In this document: positions 16,401 through 24,608 of the stretch, piece by piece
Layout of the letters: the number at the start of each line of letters is the position of its first letter
Numbering within the stretch: position 1 is the stretch's first letter
DNA from: Ruegeria_C sp041537905
GTDB taxonomy: Bacteria > Pseudomonadota > Alphaproteobacteria > Rhodobacterales > Rhodobacteraceae
Reading direction: 5' to 3'
DNA length: 64,000 nt
NCBI RefSeq assembly: GCF_041537905.1
Contig: NZ_JBGRUO010000026.1
Span: 1-64,000 of the forward strand
Notes under the pieces: generated by a model
What the model was told of the DNA's origin: nothing
Seen by the model: the letters and a program-made list of their open reading frames with translations, nothing else
Databases searched by the model: none
Translations under genes and position numbers: made by a program

Positions 16401-16712
16401 TCAGCTACAGGAATTCTGCGCGCGCGCGCCAAAGGCCTTGTAGCGCCGCCAGAGCCGTTCATCGCTGCTCCGGTCCGACATGCGGATTTCCTGCGCCTCA
16501 TGCGGGTCCGAGAACCATTTGGCCACCTTGCGCCGCTCGGACGCGCTGAGCGACTGGTTCGCCACCCGCTGGATGCAATTGCACAACCGCGTATTGGCCG
16601 CAGGCCGGTCCGACGCCCGGCACGCCTTGCTGATCGCCCCCGCATCAGCAGGCATCGGCATCATCGCCGCCAGACTGCCCGCACATAGAACAATGGTCAG
16701 AAATTTCTTCAT
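16401..16712 (-). CDS. Small exported conserved protein of unknown function
   Basis: A 103-residue protein with a signal peptide (MKKFLTIVLCAGSLAAMMPMPADA). The mature part contains four Cys (CRASDRPAANTRLCNCIQRVANQSL and a C-terminal NSC) and a conserved basic middle (SERRKVAKWFSDPHEAQEIRMSDRSSDERLWRRYKAFG). I recognise the pattern as a recurrent Rhodobacterales exported protein, but no function is known to me. ATG 16712 is preferred over the ATG four codons upstream because it starts the signal peptide cleanly. Confidence 0.65.
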   Translation of the reverse strand: MKKFLTIVLCAGSLAAMMPMPADAGAISKACRASDRPAANTRLCNCIQRVANQSLSASERRKVAKWFSDPHEAQEIRMSDRSSDERLWRRYKAFGARAQNSCS

Positions 16713-16862
16713 CTCGCACCTCAAACTTCACGACGGAGTTTGCCCCCATTCGAATTAACAAAGAGTATGTCGCAAAGTGATTCGCCGATCAACGCCCTTG
16801 TCACCGCAGGGCTCCACTTGACGACAGGGGGTGGCGTCGCAACGGGCGGCCGCCCGTGCCAA

Positions 16863-17141
16863 TTATCGCAAAACGACAAACCCCTGCGTCTTCGGGGCGG
16901 GTGAGGGATGAACCTCGACCAAATCAACCCGTGCCGCAGGTGGCCCCTTGTGCAAGAGCGCCACCATCTCGTCGACCCGCGCAACCGGCCCGGACAGACA
17001 GGCCGCGACCGAGCCATCTGCCTCATTGCGCACCCAGCCCTCCAGCCCCAAGCGCGTGGCTTCCTGTCGTGTCCAGCCGCGAAACCAGACACCCTGCACC
17101 CGACCGGTGATCTTGACGGTGATGGTTTTTGTGGTGGTCAT
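16863..17141 (-). CDS. acyP: Acylphosphatase
   Basis: A 92-residue ferredoxin-like enzyme hydrolysing acyl phosphates. The phosphate-binding loop GRVQGVWFRGWTRQEA holds the catalytic Arg (R21), and GWVRNEADGSV holds the catalytic Asn (N39). Length and both motifs are standard. It sits alone in the same direction as its neighbours, with 150 bp upstream to the next gene. Confidence 0.92.
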   Translation of the reverse strand: MTTTKTITVKITGRVQGVWFRGWTRQEATRLGLEGWVRNEADGSVAACLSGPVARVDEMVALLHKGPPAARVDLVEVHPSPAPKTQGFVVLR

Positions 17142-17276
17142 TGGCTTTGGTCCATTTGACTTGCCGTCAATGATAGCAGATTGCGCCTAACTGGAACCTG
17201 AAATTCCCCCGAGTTGATGCGCCCCGCGGGGTCCCGAACCATTTGCTGATCGTTCCGCGGTAGCGCGGGTTCGCTT

Positions 17277-18347
17277 TTACGAAAGAAACTTCAACCACTC
17301 CTCGACGGCCTTGATCAACGCCTCAACCTTCTCCGGTTGGGTCACAAGATAAGCTCCACCGGATGGGATGCCCCATTTGATCAGTGTATCGACCGTTAGA
17401 TCGACCTTTCGGCCGCACCATTTCACGATCGCCACCAACCCGGTTTTCAACGCCTGCAAACACGCCGCCACCCGGTCCTGGTCGGGCGCGTCACTTGCAA
17501 CCTCTTCCTTGATCCCGGCGGCGGCATCCCAGATCAGAGTGATCGAGGTGGTCAGTGCCTGCACATCTTCTATCTCTTCGGGTGGATTGTTCCCTCCGAC
17601 GCCATGCCGGCTGGTCACCTTGCCGATATGCGCCTGAGGCAGGTCCGTAAGCGCTATCTCCGTCTGGATGCGCGCAATTTCTCGCGCAACGGCTTCGGGG
17701 CCCGCGTTCCAGATTTGGTCGTCAATCCGAGCGACGCGGAATTGCAGATTCCAGTCCAGTGCCTTGCCGTCGAGGAGGCTTCGGTACCAATCGCGCCAGA
17801 ACGACCAAGTTTCACTTTCGTCACCGAAGAAGGCGAACATATGGTCTTCCAAGCGGTTCGAGAGAGAGCCTTCGACTCGCTCTTCATGTTGGGAGTACAT
17901 ATCTAGCCACAGTGGAGTGCTGGTGGCCGGGCTTGAATCGTGCTTCTTGGATTTGGCTTTCTCGAATTCGATATCTTTTAAGAAGGCGTTGTGAAGCTCG
18001 TTGCCGAAGTAATGGTGCGACGATGCCAGTTGACGTAACTCGTTGGATGATCGGTTCTGGTGCGTGGCAAAATCCGCAACGAATACGGATATCGCATCTG
18101 CTACTAATTGCATCGGCGCGTACCCATCGTAAGCATCATCGACAAGTTCATCGGTGCCGATTTGTTGGGCAATGCTTGAGGCGAGGCCCCTGTCCTGTTT
18201 GAATGCGTAACAATGGGCGTTTATGCAAATTTGCAAAAACCGAAGTGTTACTTGATCGCCGTGGCCGGGGTTATCAGCCTCACCTTGCGAATAGATCGAG
18301 AAGGGTAACATCCTTAGTACAGTCCTAAGCCCAGCCAGATCGTCCAT
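17277..18347 (-). CDS. Unrecognised protein divergent from lepA
   Basis: A 356-residue protein I do not recognise. The N-terminal half is helical and His-rich (SHHYFGNELHNAFLKDIEFEKAKSKKHD). The middle is Trp-rich (DESETWSFWRDWYRSLLDGKALDWNLQ). The C-terminal third (from DDQIWNAGPEAVAREIARI through VGGNNPPEEIEDVQAL to KVEALIKAVEEWLKFLS) resembles a tail I associate with alphaproteobacterial accessory proteins of unknown function. It ends with an amphipathic helix. The frame stays open upstream antisense to lepA; ATG 18347 is the first start that does not run into lepA, 36 bp from its ATG. Confidence 0.6.
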   Translation of the reverse strand: MDDLAGLRTVLRMLPFSIYSQGEADNPGHGDQVTLRFLQICINAHCYAFKQDRGLASSIAQQIGTDELVDDAYDGYAPMQLVADAISVFVADFATHQNRSSNELRQLASSHHYFGNELHNAFLKDIEFEKAKSKKHDSSPATSTPLWLDMYSQHEERVEGSLSNRLEDHMFAFFGDESETWSFWRDWYRSLLDGKALDWNLQFRVARIDDQIWNAGPEAVAREIARIQTEIALTDLPQAHIGKVTSRHGVGGNNPPEEIEDVQALTTSITLIWDAAAGIKEEVASDAPDQDRVAACLQALKTGLVAIVKWCGRKVDLTVDTLIKWGIPSGGAYLVTQPEKVEALIKAVEEWLKFLS

Positions 18348-18383
18348 TGACCAACCCCGATTTCCAACGCATATCCCCAACCC

Positions 18384-20183
18384 ATGACAGACCTCGCTCA
18401 TATCCGCAATTTCTCCATCGTCGCCCATATCGACCATGGCAAATCCACCCTTGCCGACCGGCTCATCCAGGAGACCGGGACAGTCAAGGATCGTGACATG
18501 AAGGAACAGTTGCTCGACAGTATGGATATCGAGCGGGAGCGCGGCATCACCATCAAGGCCAACACGGTTCGCATCGACTACACGGCGGATGATGGCGAGA
18601 AATACGTGCTGAACCTGATCGACACCCCCGGCCATGTGGACTTCGCCTATGAGGTCAGCCGGTCGATGCGCGCGGTCGAAGGGTCGCTGCTGGTTGTCGA
18701 CAGCACCCAAGGGGTCGAGGCGCAGACGCTGGCCAATGTCTATCAGGCTATCGACGCCGATCATGAGATCGTGCCGGTGCTCAACAAGATCGATCTGCCC
18801 GCGTCCGACTGTGACCGCGTCGCCGAACAGATCGAGGATGTGATCGGCATCGACGCCACCGACGCCATTCAGGTCTCGGCCAAAACCGGGCAGGGCATTC
18901 ACGAGACGCTGGAAGCCATCGTCACCCATCTGCCCGCCCCGCAGGGCAATCTGGATGCGCCGCTCAAGGCGATGCTGGTGGACTCATGGTATGATGCCTA
19001 TCTCGGCGTCATCGTTCTGGTCCGCATCATGGACGGCACGCTGAAAAAGGGCATGCGGGTCAAGTTCATGTCGAACGGCACCCTGCACCATGTCGACCGC
19101 GTCGGTGTCTTCCGTCCTGAGATGGAGATGGTGGACTCCCTGGGCCCCGGTGAGATCGGCTTCCTGACCGCCTCGATCAAGCAGGTCCGCGACACCCGTG
19201 TCGGCGATACCATCACCAATGACCGCAACGGCACCGAGGATGCGCTGCCGGGCTTCAAACCCGCACAGCCGGTGGTGTTCTGCGGCCTCTTCCCGGTCGA
19301 TAGCTCGGAATTCGAAGACCTGCGCGACGCGATCGACAAGCTGGCTTTGAACGATGCCAGCTTCAGCTATGAGATGGAAACCTCGGCCGCCCTTGGCTTT
19401 GGTTTCCGCTGCGGCTTCCTCGGCCTCTTGCACCTTGAGGTCATCCGCGACCGGATCGAGCGCGAATATGATATCGAGCTGATCACAACCGCCCCTTCGG
19501 TGGTCTATCACATCTTCATGCGCGACGGTGCGATGACCGAGCTGCACAACCCCGCCGACATGCCCGACATGACGCTGGTGGATCATCTGGAAGAGCCGCG
19601 CATCAAGGCCACGATTCTTGTGCCGGATGAATATCTGGGCGACGTGCTGAAACTGTGTCAGGACCGGCGCGGCATTCAGGAGGACCTGACCTATGCCGGC
19701 ACCCGCGCCATGGTGGTCTATGACCTGCCGCTGAACGAGGTGGTGTTCGACTTTTACGACCGGTTGAAATCGGTGACCAAGGGCTATGCCAGCTTTGACT
19801 ATCACATGACCGGGTACCGCGAGGATAATCTGGTCAAGATGTCGATCCTGGTGAATGACGAACCGGTGGATGCGCTGTCGATGATGGTGCACCGCGACCG
19901 GGCCGAGATGCGGGGCCGCGCCATGTGCGAAAAGCTCAAGGACCTGATCCCGCGCCACATGTTCAAGATCCCGATCCAGGCGGCCATCGGCGGCAAGGTC
20001 ATCGCGCGTGAGACGCTGTCCGCGCTGCGCAAGGACGTGACCGCGAAATGCTACGGAGGCGACGCCACCCGGAAACGCAAACTGCTGGACAAGCAGAAGG
20101 CGGGTAAGAAAAAGATGCGCCAGTTCGGGAAGGTGGATATCCCACAGGAGGCGTTTATTTCAGCGTTGAAGATGGATGGGTGA
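18384..20183 (+). CDS. lepA: Elongation factor 4 (LepA)
   Basis: A 599-residue ribosome-bound GTPase that back-translocates or remodels stalled ribosomes. The P-loop AHIDHGKST (14-22), switch segments RGITIKANTVRI and DTPGHVDF, and NKIDLPASD are intact. The EF4-specific C-terminus is present, with KCYGGDATRKRKLLDKQKAGKKKMRQ and the final FISALKMDG. Its stop at 20181-20183 lies inside the only region where the next gene could use an earlier start; that gene begins at 20194. Accessory genes flank lepA on both sides. Confidence 0.96.
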   Translation: MTDLAHIRNFSIVAHIDHGKSTLADRLIQETGTVKDRDMKEQLLDSMDIERERGITIKANTVRIDYTADDGEKYVLNLIDTPGHVDFAYEVSRSMRAVEGSLLVVDSTQGVEAQTLANVYQAIDADHEIVPVLNKIDLPASDCDRVAEQIEDVIGIDATDAIQVSAKTGQGIHETLEAIVTHLPAPQGNLDAPLKAMLVDSWYDAYLGVIVLVRIMDGTLKKGMRVKFMSNGTLHHVDRVGVFRPEMEMVDSLGPGEIGFLTASIKQVRDTRVGDTITNDRNGTEDALPGFKPAQPVVFCGLFPVDSSEFEDLRDAIDKLALNDASFSYEMETSAALGFGFRCGFLGLLHLEVIRDRIEREYDIELITTAPSVVYHIFMRDGAMTELHNPADMPDMTLVDHLEEPRIKATILVPDEYLGDVLKLCQDRRGIQEDLTYAGTRAMVVYDLPLNEVVFDFYDRLKSVTKGYASFDYHMTGYREDNLVKMSILVNDEPVDALSMMVHRDRAEMRGRAMCEKLKDLIPRHMFKIPIQAAIGGKVIARETLSALRKDVTAKCYGGDATRKRKLLDKQKAGKKKMRQFGKVDIPQEAFISALKMDG

Positions 20184-20193
20184 CAAGGTGAAG

Positions 20194-20865
20194 ATGGACA
20201 TCAAGGAAGCGCTAGTCGACGTGGTGAAAGAACGTTGGAACGATAGCAAGGCACCTGTTCTGTACTCGCAAGTGCCGAAATTGCTGAGGCGCAAAGGAAT
20301 TGACTATCGTGAAGCACTAGATGGTCAATCTCTCAAAGACTTCATTCTCATGGCTCAGTTAGACCAGCTGAAATCCATTCAGAGTCCTGAAGACGAAAAA
20401 ATATGGGCTTTGGTTCCGGCTGATGTATCTTCAGATGAAAAGGAGTTGTTCGCGAGCTATAAAGAAGCTTCGGGGGCAAAGAAGAGGGGAAGGTTTGACA
20501 AATTAGTTTGGCAAGCTTTTACTCATCAGCTTAGTGAGGGCGTGTCGAGATTGCTATCCGTTTCGGACTCTGGCTGTTTGAGTCGGGATGTCCCGCATTC
20601 CGAGGCCCAGGCGGTCGAGGGCTTCATTTTGATTGATCTCAAGTACATTCAAACTGATCCTTCAGCACGAACGTATGGTTCGGTTTGTGCTAATATTGAG
20701 GCTTGGTGTGCCGATAATCAGGTTGATGTTGAGATGCTCATGTACGTCCCTAGACAGCCCTCTTTGTCGGCTTTTTGGGCAAAAATCTCTGAACTGTCGC
20801 CTGATGACCTCGGCCGGATCTCTATTCCCGCTGACATAGTGCAAAAATTGGTGTCTAAGAAGTAA
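20194..20865 (+). CDS. LOTUS/OST-HTH-like protein, first gene of an accessory pair
   Basis: A 223-residue protein. Residues about 2-75 read like a LOTUS/OST-HTH winged helix (IKEALVDVVKERW, APVLYSQVPKLLRRKGIDYREAL, GQSLKDFILMAQ, EDEKIWALVP), a fold that binds RNA. The rest has no recognised domain and no NYN nuclease motif is visible. ATG 20194 follows AAGG and fits the domain; in-frame starts at 20176 and 20188 also exist. Base composition is visibly AT-richer than lepA, suggesting horizontal transfer. Its stop overlaps the next start (TAATG), so the two are translationally coupled. The family call is tentative. Confidence 0.5.
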   Translation: MDIKEALVDVVKERWNDSKAPVLYSQVPKLLRRKGIDYREALDGQSLKDFILMAQLDQLKSIQSPEDEKIWALVPADVSSDEKELFASYKEASGAKKRGRFDKLVWQAFTHQLSEGVSRLLSVSDSGCLSRDVPHSEAQAVEGFILIDLKYIQTDPSARTYGSVCANIEAWCADNQVDVEMLMYVPRQPSLSAFWAKISELSPDDLGRISIPADIVQKLVSKK

Positions 20866-21740
20866 TGTACTTCGTTATTGTAGGGGTGCCTGAGCGAGTT
20901 GGAAAGAAACTAGAAGATCGACTTCTTAAGGCAAAGAATGGCCACGAGTTTGGGATTGTGGCTTATCCAAAGCTGCCTCCTAGAAGTTCCGAAGCACTAT
21001 TGGCGTCGAACCATGCAGTGCTTAAAAAAATTGAGCATAATTTCGAGTGCCATCAAGGTTTTGCGATCCTCAACTTTTGCAGTGCCCTTGATGCAAGCCT
21101 ATCTGCGTCGTTTGAGCCTTCGATACCGTGTTGTTTCATGCGTGAGATCGACTATGGCGTCGAGACAACATCAGGGGTCAATCGGCTTGTTCGCGAAGTT
21201 CTTGCGGCAGTTAATCAGAAAATTGGAAAAGTTGTTCGAAACCACGGAGCTCTTAAGGTGGAGCTGTCGAAGACTAATTCCACGCCACTTTTGCTTCCAG
21301 TTGTTAACTTTAAAAGTGAAGATCTTAAAAGATTTTTTGATTTTATTTCTAAAAATTATTCTTCCGTGAAAGTTGAGAGTTATTTGCTTGCCCATAAGAA
21401 AAGAATCTCTTCATGTATGAAGGCTGCTCAGGACGGCAGGAAAGCTTTTCTCTCAAATGATGGCCTCTATTTTAAGACACCAGGTCGCGCGAAACATGGC
21501 AGTCATCCTCCCAAACTTGATTTCGATACTGATCATAAGATACTGTGTCGAGTTGGATCATTGATCCGTTTCGGGGTTAAGATCGAAACAGGTTTTCACT
21601 ACGATTGTAAATATGAGAAAGGTGGCAGCTTTTCACAAGATCGTAGCAGTTGCCACGGACAAGCAGTTTCGACGAACGGCTGCGGTTATGTCAATATCTA
21701 TCCAAACGACTACATTAGAGCCACGAAGGCAAAAAAATAG
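20865..21740 (+). CDS. Unrecognised protein coupled to the LOTUS-like gene
   Basis: A 291-residue basic protein with no family I recognise. N-terminal part MYFVIVGVPERVGKKLEDRLL looks like a beta-alpha start. The middle is Lys-rich and helical. The C-terminal part is rich in Cys, His and aromatic residues (GFHYDCKYEKGG, SSCHGQAVSTNGCGYVNIYPNDYIRA), with a closing YVNIYPNDYIR segment. Start ATG 20865 shares its A with the TAA stop of the previous gene, implying co-translation and a joint function. AT-rich coding sequence, unlike the flanks. A hairpin starts at its last base. No membrane segment or signal peptide is seen. Confidence 0.6.
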   Translation: MYFVIVGVPERVGKKLEDRLLKAKNGHEFGIVAYPKLPPRSSEALLASNHAVLKKIEHNFECHQGFAILNFCSALDASLSASFEPSIPCCFMREIDYGVETTSGVNRLVREVLAAVNQKIGKVVRNHGALKVELSKTNSTPLLLPVVNFKSEDLKRFFDFISKNYSSVKVESYLLAHKKRISSCMKAAQDGRKAFLSNDGLYFKTPGRAKHGSHPPKLDFDTDHKILCRVGSLIRFGVKIETGFHYDCKYEKGGSFSQDRSSCHGQAVSTNGCGYVNIYPNDYIRATKAKK

Positions 21741-21764
21741 GGTGGCAAGCATCGCTCGCCACCC
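21740..21764 (+). terminator. Hairpin at the end of the LOTUS cassette
   Basis: GGGTGGC (21740-21746) pairs with GCCACCC (21758-21764), and AGC/GCT extends the stem inside the loop. It begins in the stop codon of the second cassette gene. The downstream tract is CTTCAATTTG, so the T-run is poor; it may be a weak or Rho-assisted terminator. Confidence 0.55.
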
Positions 21765-21805
21765 CTTCAATTTGTATCATGTCACAGTCTATTAAGCGTG
21801 TTCGC

Positions 21806-21960
21806 GATGAGATCAAACTCATCTACCGGGACCTAGCTGGCAACTCATACCTGATGGGGACACCGTCGTGTATGCCATCAGGACTTGCTTTACTAGCGGC
21901 AGTTTGGCATATCGCTTGTTTGCCAAACTGCACTTCCGTATCCTCCTTGATTTTCAGGAG
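21806..21960 (+). ncRNA. Candidate structured RNA: four successive stem-loops
   Basis: Four perfect-arm hairpins occur in a row within 155 nt: GATGAG/CTCATC (21806-21823), CCTGATGG/CCATCAGG (21850-21882), CAGTTTGGCA/TGCCAAACTG (21900-21930) and CTCCT/AGGAG (21943-21960). The tract is AT-rich like the cassette before it and contains no convincing protein gene. It may be a small RNA tied to the LOTUS-like pair, or a relic of mobile DNA. The strand is assumed from the cassette; the arms would also fold on the other strand. Confidence 0.4.
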
Positions 21961-22225
21961 CCTCGGGAACGACCAAGAGCTATGATCTGACACAATCCTA
22001 TTCGAATTAGAATCTTTGATAACCACCAATATTGTTTTTGTTATGGCATATGCAAGGCAAATTGTACAGCATCGCAAGCTGGCTCAGTGTTCTTCGTTAG
22101 TTGTTGAGATTAACTTAGGGAATTTTAGGTGCGTTTCCAACCCCTCCCCTGTGACCCACATCACAGCCAAGCCCCGCCCTCTCTGCTACGCTTGACCCAA
22201 CGTAACCAGTCAACGAGGTGCCGAG

Positions 22226-22540
22226 ATGTCCATGATCCCTGTCATCGCCCTCGGCTCGGCTGGCCTTTATGCCCTCGCCATGATCGGCATGAAATTGTGG
22301 TGGACCGCGCCCGGTCCGGGCATCGCCCTGCTGATCATCGCGGCGATCATGGTGGGCGCGCTGCTGGAGATGACGGCGCTGCGCAGCGAGAGGCTGGGCC
22401 TCATCTATGTCTCCATTCTGGGCGCCGAGGTGATCCTGATCGCCAGCGCCTCGCTGCTTTATTTCGGGGAAAGCTTTTCGACCCGCGAAGCGGCGGGGAT
22501 CGGCCTCGTTCTGGTTGGAACGGCGCTGGCCTGGGCGTGA
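22226..22540 (+). CDS. Four-helix small membrane protein, SMR/EamA-half-like
   Basis: A 104-residue protein made almost entirely of four hydrophobic helices (about residues 3-22, 31-48, 56-78, 85-103). Its end, LLYFGESFSTREAAGIGLVLVGTALAWA, is the same motif that closes an EamA or SMR transporter unit (a conserved Glu after a Phe-Gly pair, then a final helix). It is likely a half-size transporter that dimerises, or a small multidrug-resistance relative. No partner gene is adjacent. GAGGTGCCGAG precedes the ATG. Confidence 0.6.
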   Translation: MSMIPVIALGSAGLYALAMIGMKLWWTAPGPGIALLIIAAIMVGALLEMTALRSERLGLIYVSILGAEVILIASASLLYFGESFSTREAAGIGLVLVGTALAWA

Positions 22541-22657
22541 CACGCCGAACATGAAGACTGCGTTAAAATCCCTTCATTTAGACATCCACAGATTGTAAAC
22601 CTCCCCCCACCTCCCAACCTTGAATACTGACAGACGCCCAAGGAAGAGGAGGAAACC

Positions 22658-23107
22658 ATGACACGGATGAAAGCCATAGGTGCGGCAGCCCTTGCCGGAA
22701 CGCTCGCTCTGGCCACCAGCGCCTTTGCCAGCGACACCCCCGATCTGCGCGGCACATGGAGCGGCAGCCACACGGTTGCGGCCCTGCCCAACAAGGACAG
22801 CGACGGGGCCCCGCGGTTCAACGAATCCGAATGGGTGATGGAGATCAAGGAGCAGCAGGACAACGTGTTCTGGGGCACCAGCAAGTGGAGCCGCAAGAGT
22901 TCGGATCGCTGGAATGAAGGTCAGATGACCGGCACGATCAGTCTGGATGGTTCGGGCGATATCGCCATGGTCGAAAGCAGGGCCGGTTATGATCGCGAGG
23001 TGAACGGGTTGATCGACGCGACCTATCAGGACGGCAAGATCTATGCCGACTTCCGCAGCCTGCACAGCGGCATCACATACAGCACGGTTCTTGAGCGCGT
23101 GAATTGA
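22658..23107 (+). CDS. Exported beta-rich protein of unknown function
   Basis: A 149-residue protein with a signal peptide (MTRMKAIGAAALAGTLALATSAFA, cleavage near 24). The mature part is beta-rich: DLRGTWSGSHTVAAL, SEWVMEIKEQQDNVFWGTSKW, MTGTISLDGSGDIAMVESRAGYDREVNGLIDATYQDGKIYADF. The repeated short strands and the opening GTWSG are lipocalin-like, but I cannot assign a family. AGGAGGAAACC gives a strong ribosome site. A large hairpin lies 10 bp after the stop. Confidence 0.65.
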   Translation: MTRMKAIGAAALAGTLALATSAFASDTPDLRGTWSGSHTVAALPNKDSDGAPRFNESEWVMEIKEQQDNVFWGTSKWSRKSSDRWNEGQMTGTISLDGSGDIAMVESRAGYDREVNGLIDATYQDGKIYADFRSLHSGITYSTVLERVN

Positions 23108-23116
23108 TGCGTAAGA

Positions 23117-23165
23117 CCCTGGCGGGGATGTCACACCCGGATCTTTATCGGGACCTCCGCCAGGG
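23117..23165. terminator. Large hairpin after the exported beta-rich protein gene
   Basis: CCCTGGCGG (23117-23125) pairs perfectly with CCGCCAGGG (23157-23165), with a smaller CCCG/CGGG stem inside the loop (23136-23152). It lies just past the stop at 23107 and probably ends or protects the transcript, though no T-run follows. Confidence 0.5.
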
Positions 23166-24194
23166 CAGCACCCAAGGGTCCCGGTTCGAACCGGGGCAGG
23201 GGCGGAGACGGCAGGCGGACCTTTTAGCGAGTTTGGGGGTTAGCGTCGTGACATCCGTTTCCATATTGTTCGGTCCGGGTGTTCGACAGGTTCTCCGCGA
23301 TTGACCGGCTCCGCCCCACTTCAAGTGTAGCACCGAATTCCAGTGATGACGCGCTGTGTGACCAAGATACGCGAATCTCTCACCAGCAGAACCTGCATTA
23401 CCGGGTGAGTCGGGGCGAAAGGGACCTGAGTGCCCTTTGCAGGTGCAGAAAATCTCGAAAATCAGCGGATTCTGACAGGATTTGGGTTTTCCCCATGCAA
23501 GGTGATTTGCAGCGCGGGGATTTTCGAGTTTTCCACATCTCCATCCCGGCAGATACCAACAGGTTATCCCCGTCTAATTGTCATGCTGCAGTGCTATTTT
23601 CTTGCCCGGCGAAGTGGCTTTTGTAACAGTCTCCTTACTGCGGCGGACCTTCGGGACCTCAGCAGGGCACAGCGGCCAGGGGGTCATGGCGGATCAGGAT
23701 AGGGCTTCGGTTTTACTCTGATATGTCATCGGCTTACCGGGAGCGGGCCAGTCGCGGAGGATCTTAGGATTTGAAGCGGGTGGCAGGCTTTTCAAACGGT
23801 CGGTGTGTGTCGGGCGGCGTCTTCGGGCGGGGTCCGGCGGCGGCGGCTCTTCGGGGCGGTCGTGACTGGTTTTGATGCGGCCCTCGGGTTGTGATGAATC
23901 AGCAAGGCGTCAGGGGCGTCCGCAAGGGCGCATGCAAGGACCGCGTCTGAGCACCTGGCGCCTTTTCCTATTGCGCATTGCCAAAACGAAACGAGGCTCG
24001 CCTGGGAGGTCCCGGCAAGCCCCGTCGTCAGTTGATGCGTACCGCGTCTATGCACCTGTACCCTGTCAGATATCGGCATGACGCGCGAAAATCAACAATA
24101 TCTTGTGTATCAACCGCCAAAGCGGCGTGGTTTTCTTCAGTGATGCCTATATGTTGCGTTCTGGTTACAGTTTCCTGAACGCAACGGGGTCAGG
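23166..24194. other. 1-kb gene-free region with several hairpins
   Basis: No protein gene can be supported here. A 16-bp perfect palindrome CCCGGTTCGAACCGGG sits at 23180-23195. At 23379-23528 three nested or successive stems occur: CTCACC/GGTGAG (23379-23409, with GCAG/CTGC inside), AAAGGG/CCCTTT (23418-23438) and CTCGAAAATC/GATTTTCGAG (23454-23528, 10 bp). This could be a structured RNA. The GC-rich part 23640-24000 shows nothing recognisable. Confidence 0.4.
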
Positions 24195-24332
24195 TCAGAG
24201 ATTTTCCTGAACATCACTTGCTGTGTTCGTGATCGCGTCACCGGCCTTTTCGATATCGCGCCCGGCACCTTTGGCGGTTTCACAGGCGGCCAGGGTCAGG
24301 GTCATCAGGCCAATCACCAATACTCGGGTCAT
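24195..24332 (-). CDS. Entericidin-like small lipoprotein
   Basis: A 45-residue protein: MTRVLVIGLMTLTLAAC opens with a lipoprotein signal whose lipobox is LAAC (Cys17), followed by ETAKGAGRDIEKAGDAITNTASD. The Cys-ETxxGxGxDxxxAGxxI pattern is that of the entericidin A/B family of small outer-membrane lipoproteins, which are stress- or sigma-factor-induced in enterics. GGAG lies 6 nt before the chosen ATG (24332-24330); the immediately preceding in-frame ATG at 24335 is possible. It is short enough to be missed by automated annotation. Confidence 0.85.
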   Translation of the reverse strand: MTRVLVIGLMTLTLAACETAKGAGRDIEKAGDAITNTASDVQENL

Positions 24333-24608
24333 CATAGTCTCCATATCTGCTCGATTGTTATATCTTTAAGCGTTTCCGAGGTCACGATGCAAGGCGCTCA
24401 GCTCGGCCCTTTGGCGTCGTCATGCATGTCGGTCATTGCAAGCAGGGTTGCGGTGGCGCAGGCGATGAACGCACGGGTCGGCCTATCGCACAGATAGACG
24501 AACCAGATGACCGCCACCCCTTGCAGCCCCCCCGCACCGATACTAAGACTCGGGTAACCCGGCCCCGGTATCCTTCCGGCGCACCCTTCAAGAGCAGGCA
24601 GGTCTACC

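Noticed and set aside
18348..18929. Upstream extension of the 17277-18347 gene
   Set aside because: It runs antisense through the lepA start and has no family resemblance.
18984..19958. Long reverse-strand frame inside lepA
   Set aside because: Shadow frame; no motifs.
21823..22077. Reverse-strand frame over the four-stem-loop tract
   Set aside because: No family match and weak start context; the inverted repeats explain the region better.
23180..23195. tRNA gene suggested by GGTTCGAACC
   Set aside because: A 7-nt T-loop with a paired 5-bp stem cannot form, and no acceptor stem is found.
23529..23572. Near-DnaA boxes (TTTTCCACA at 23529 and TTATCCCCG at 23564) as an origin
   Set aside because: Only two imperfect boxes, no dnaA, parAB or hemE nearby.
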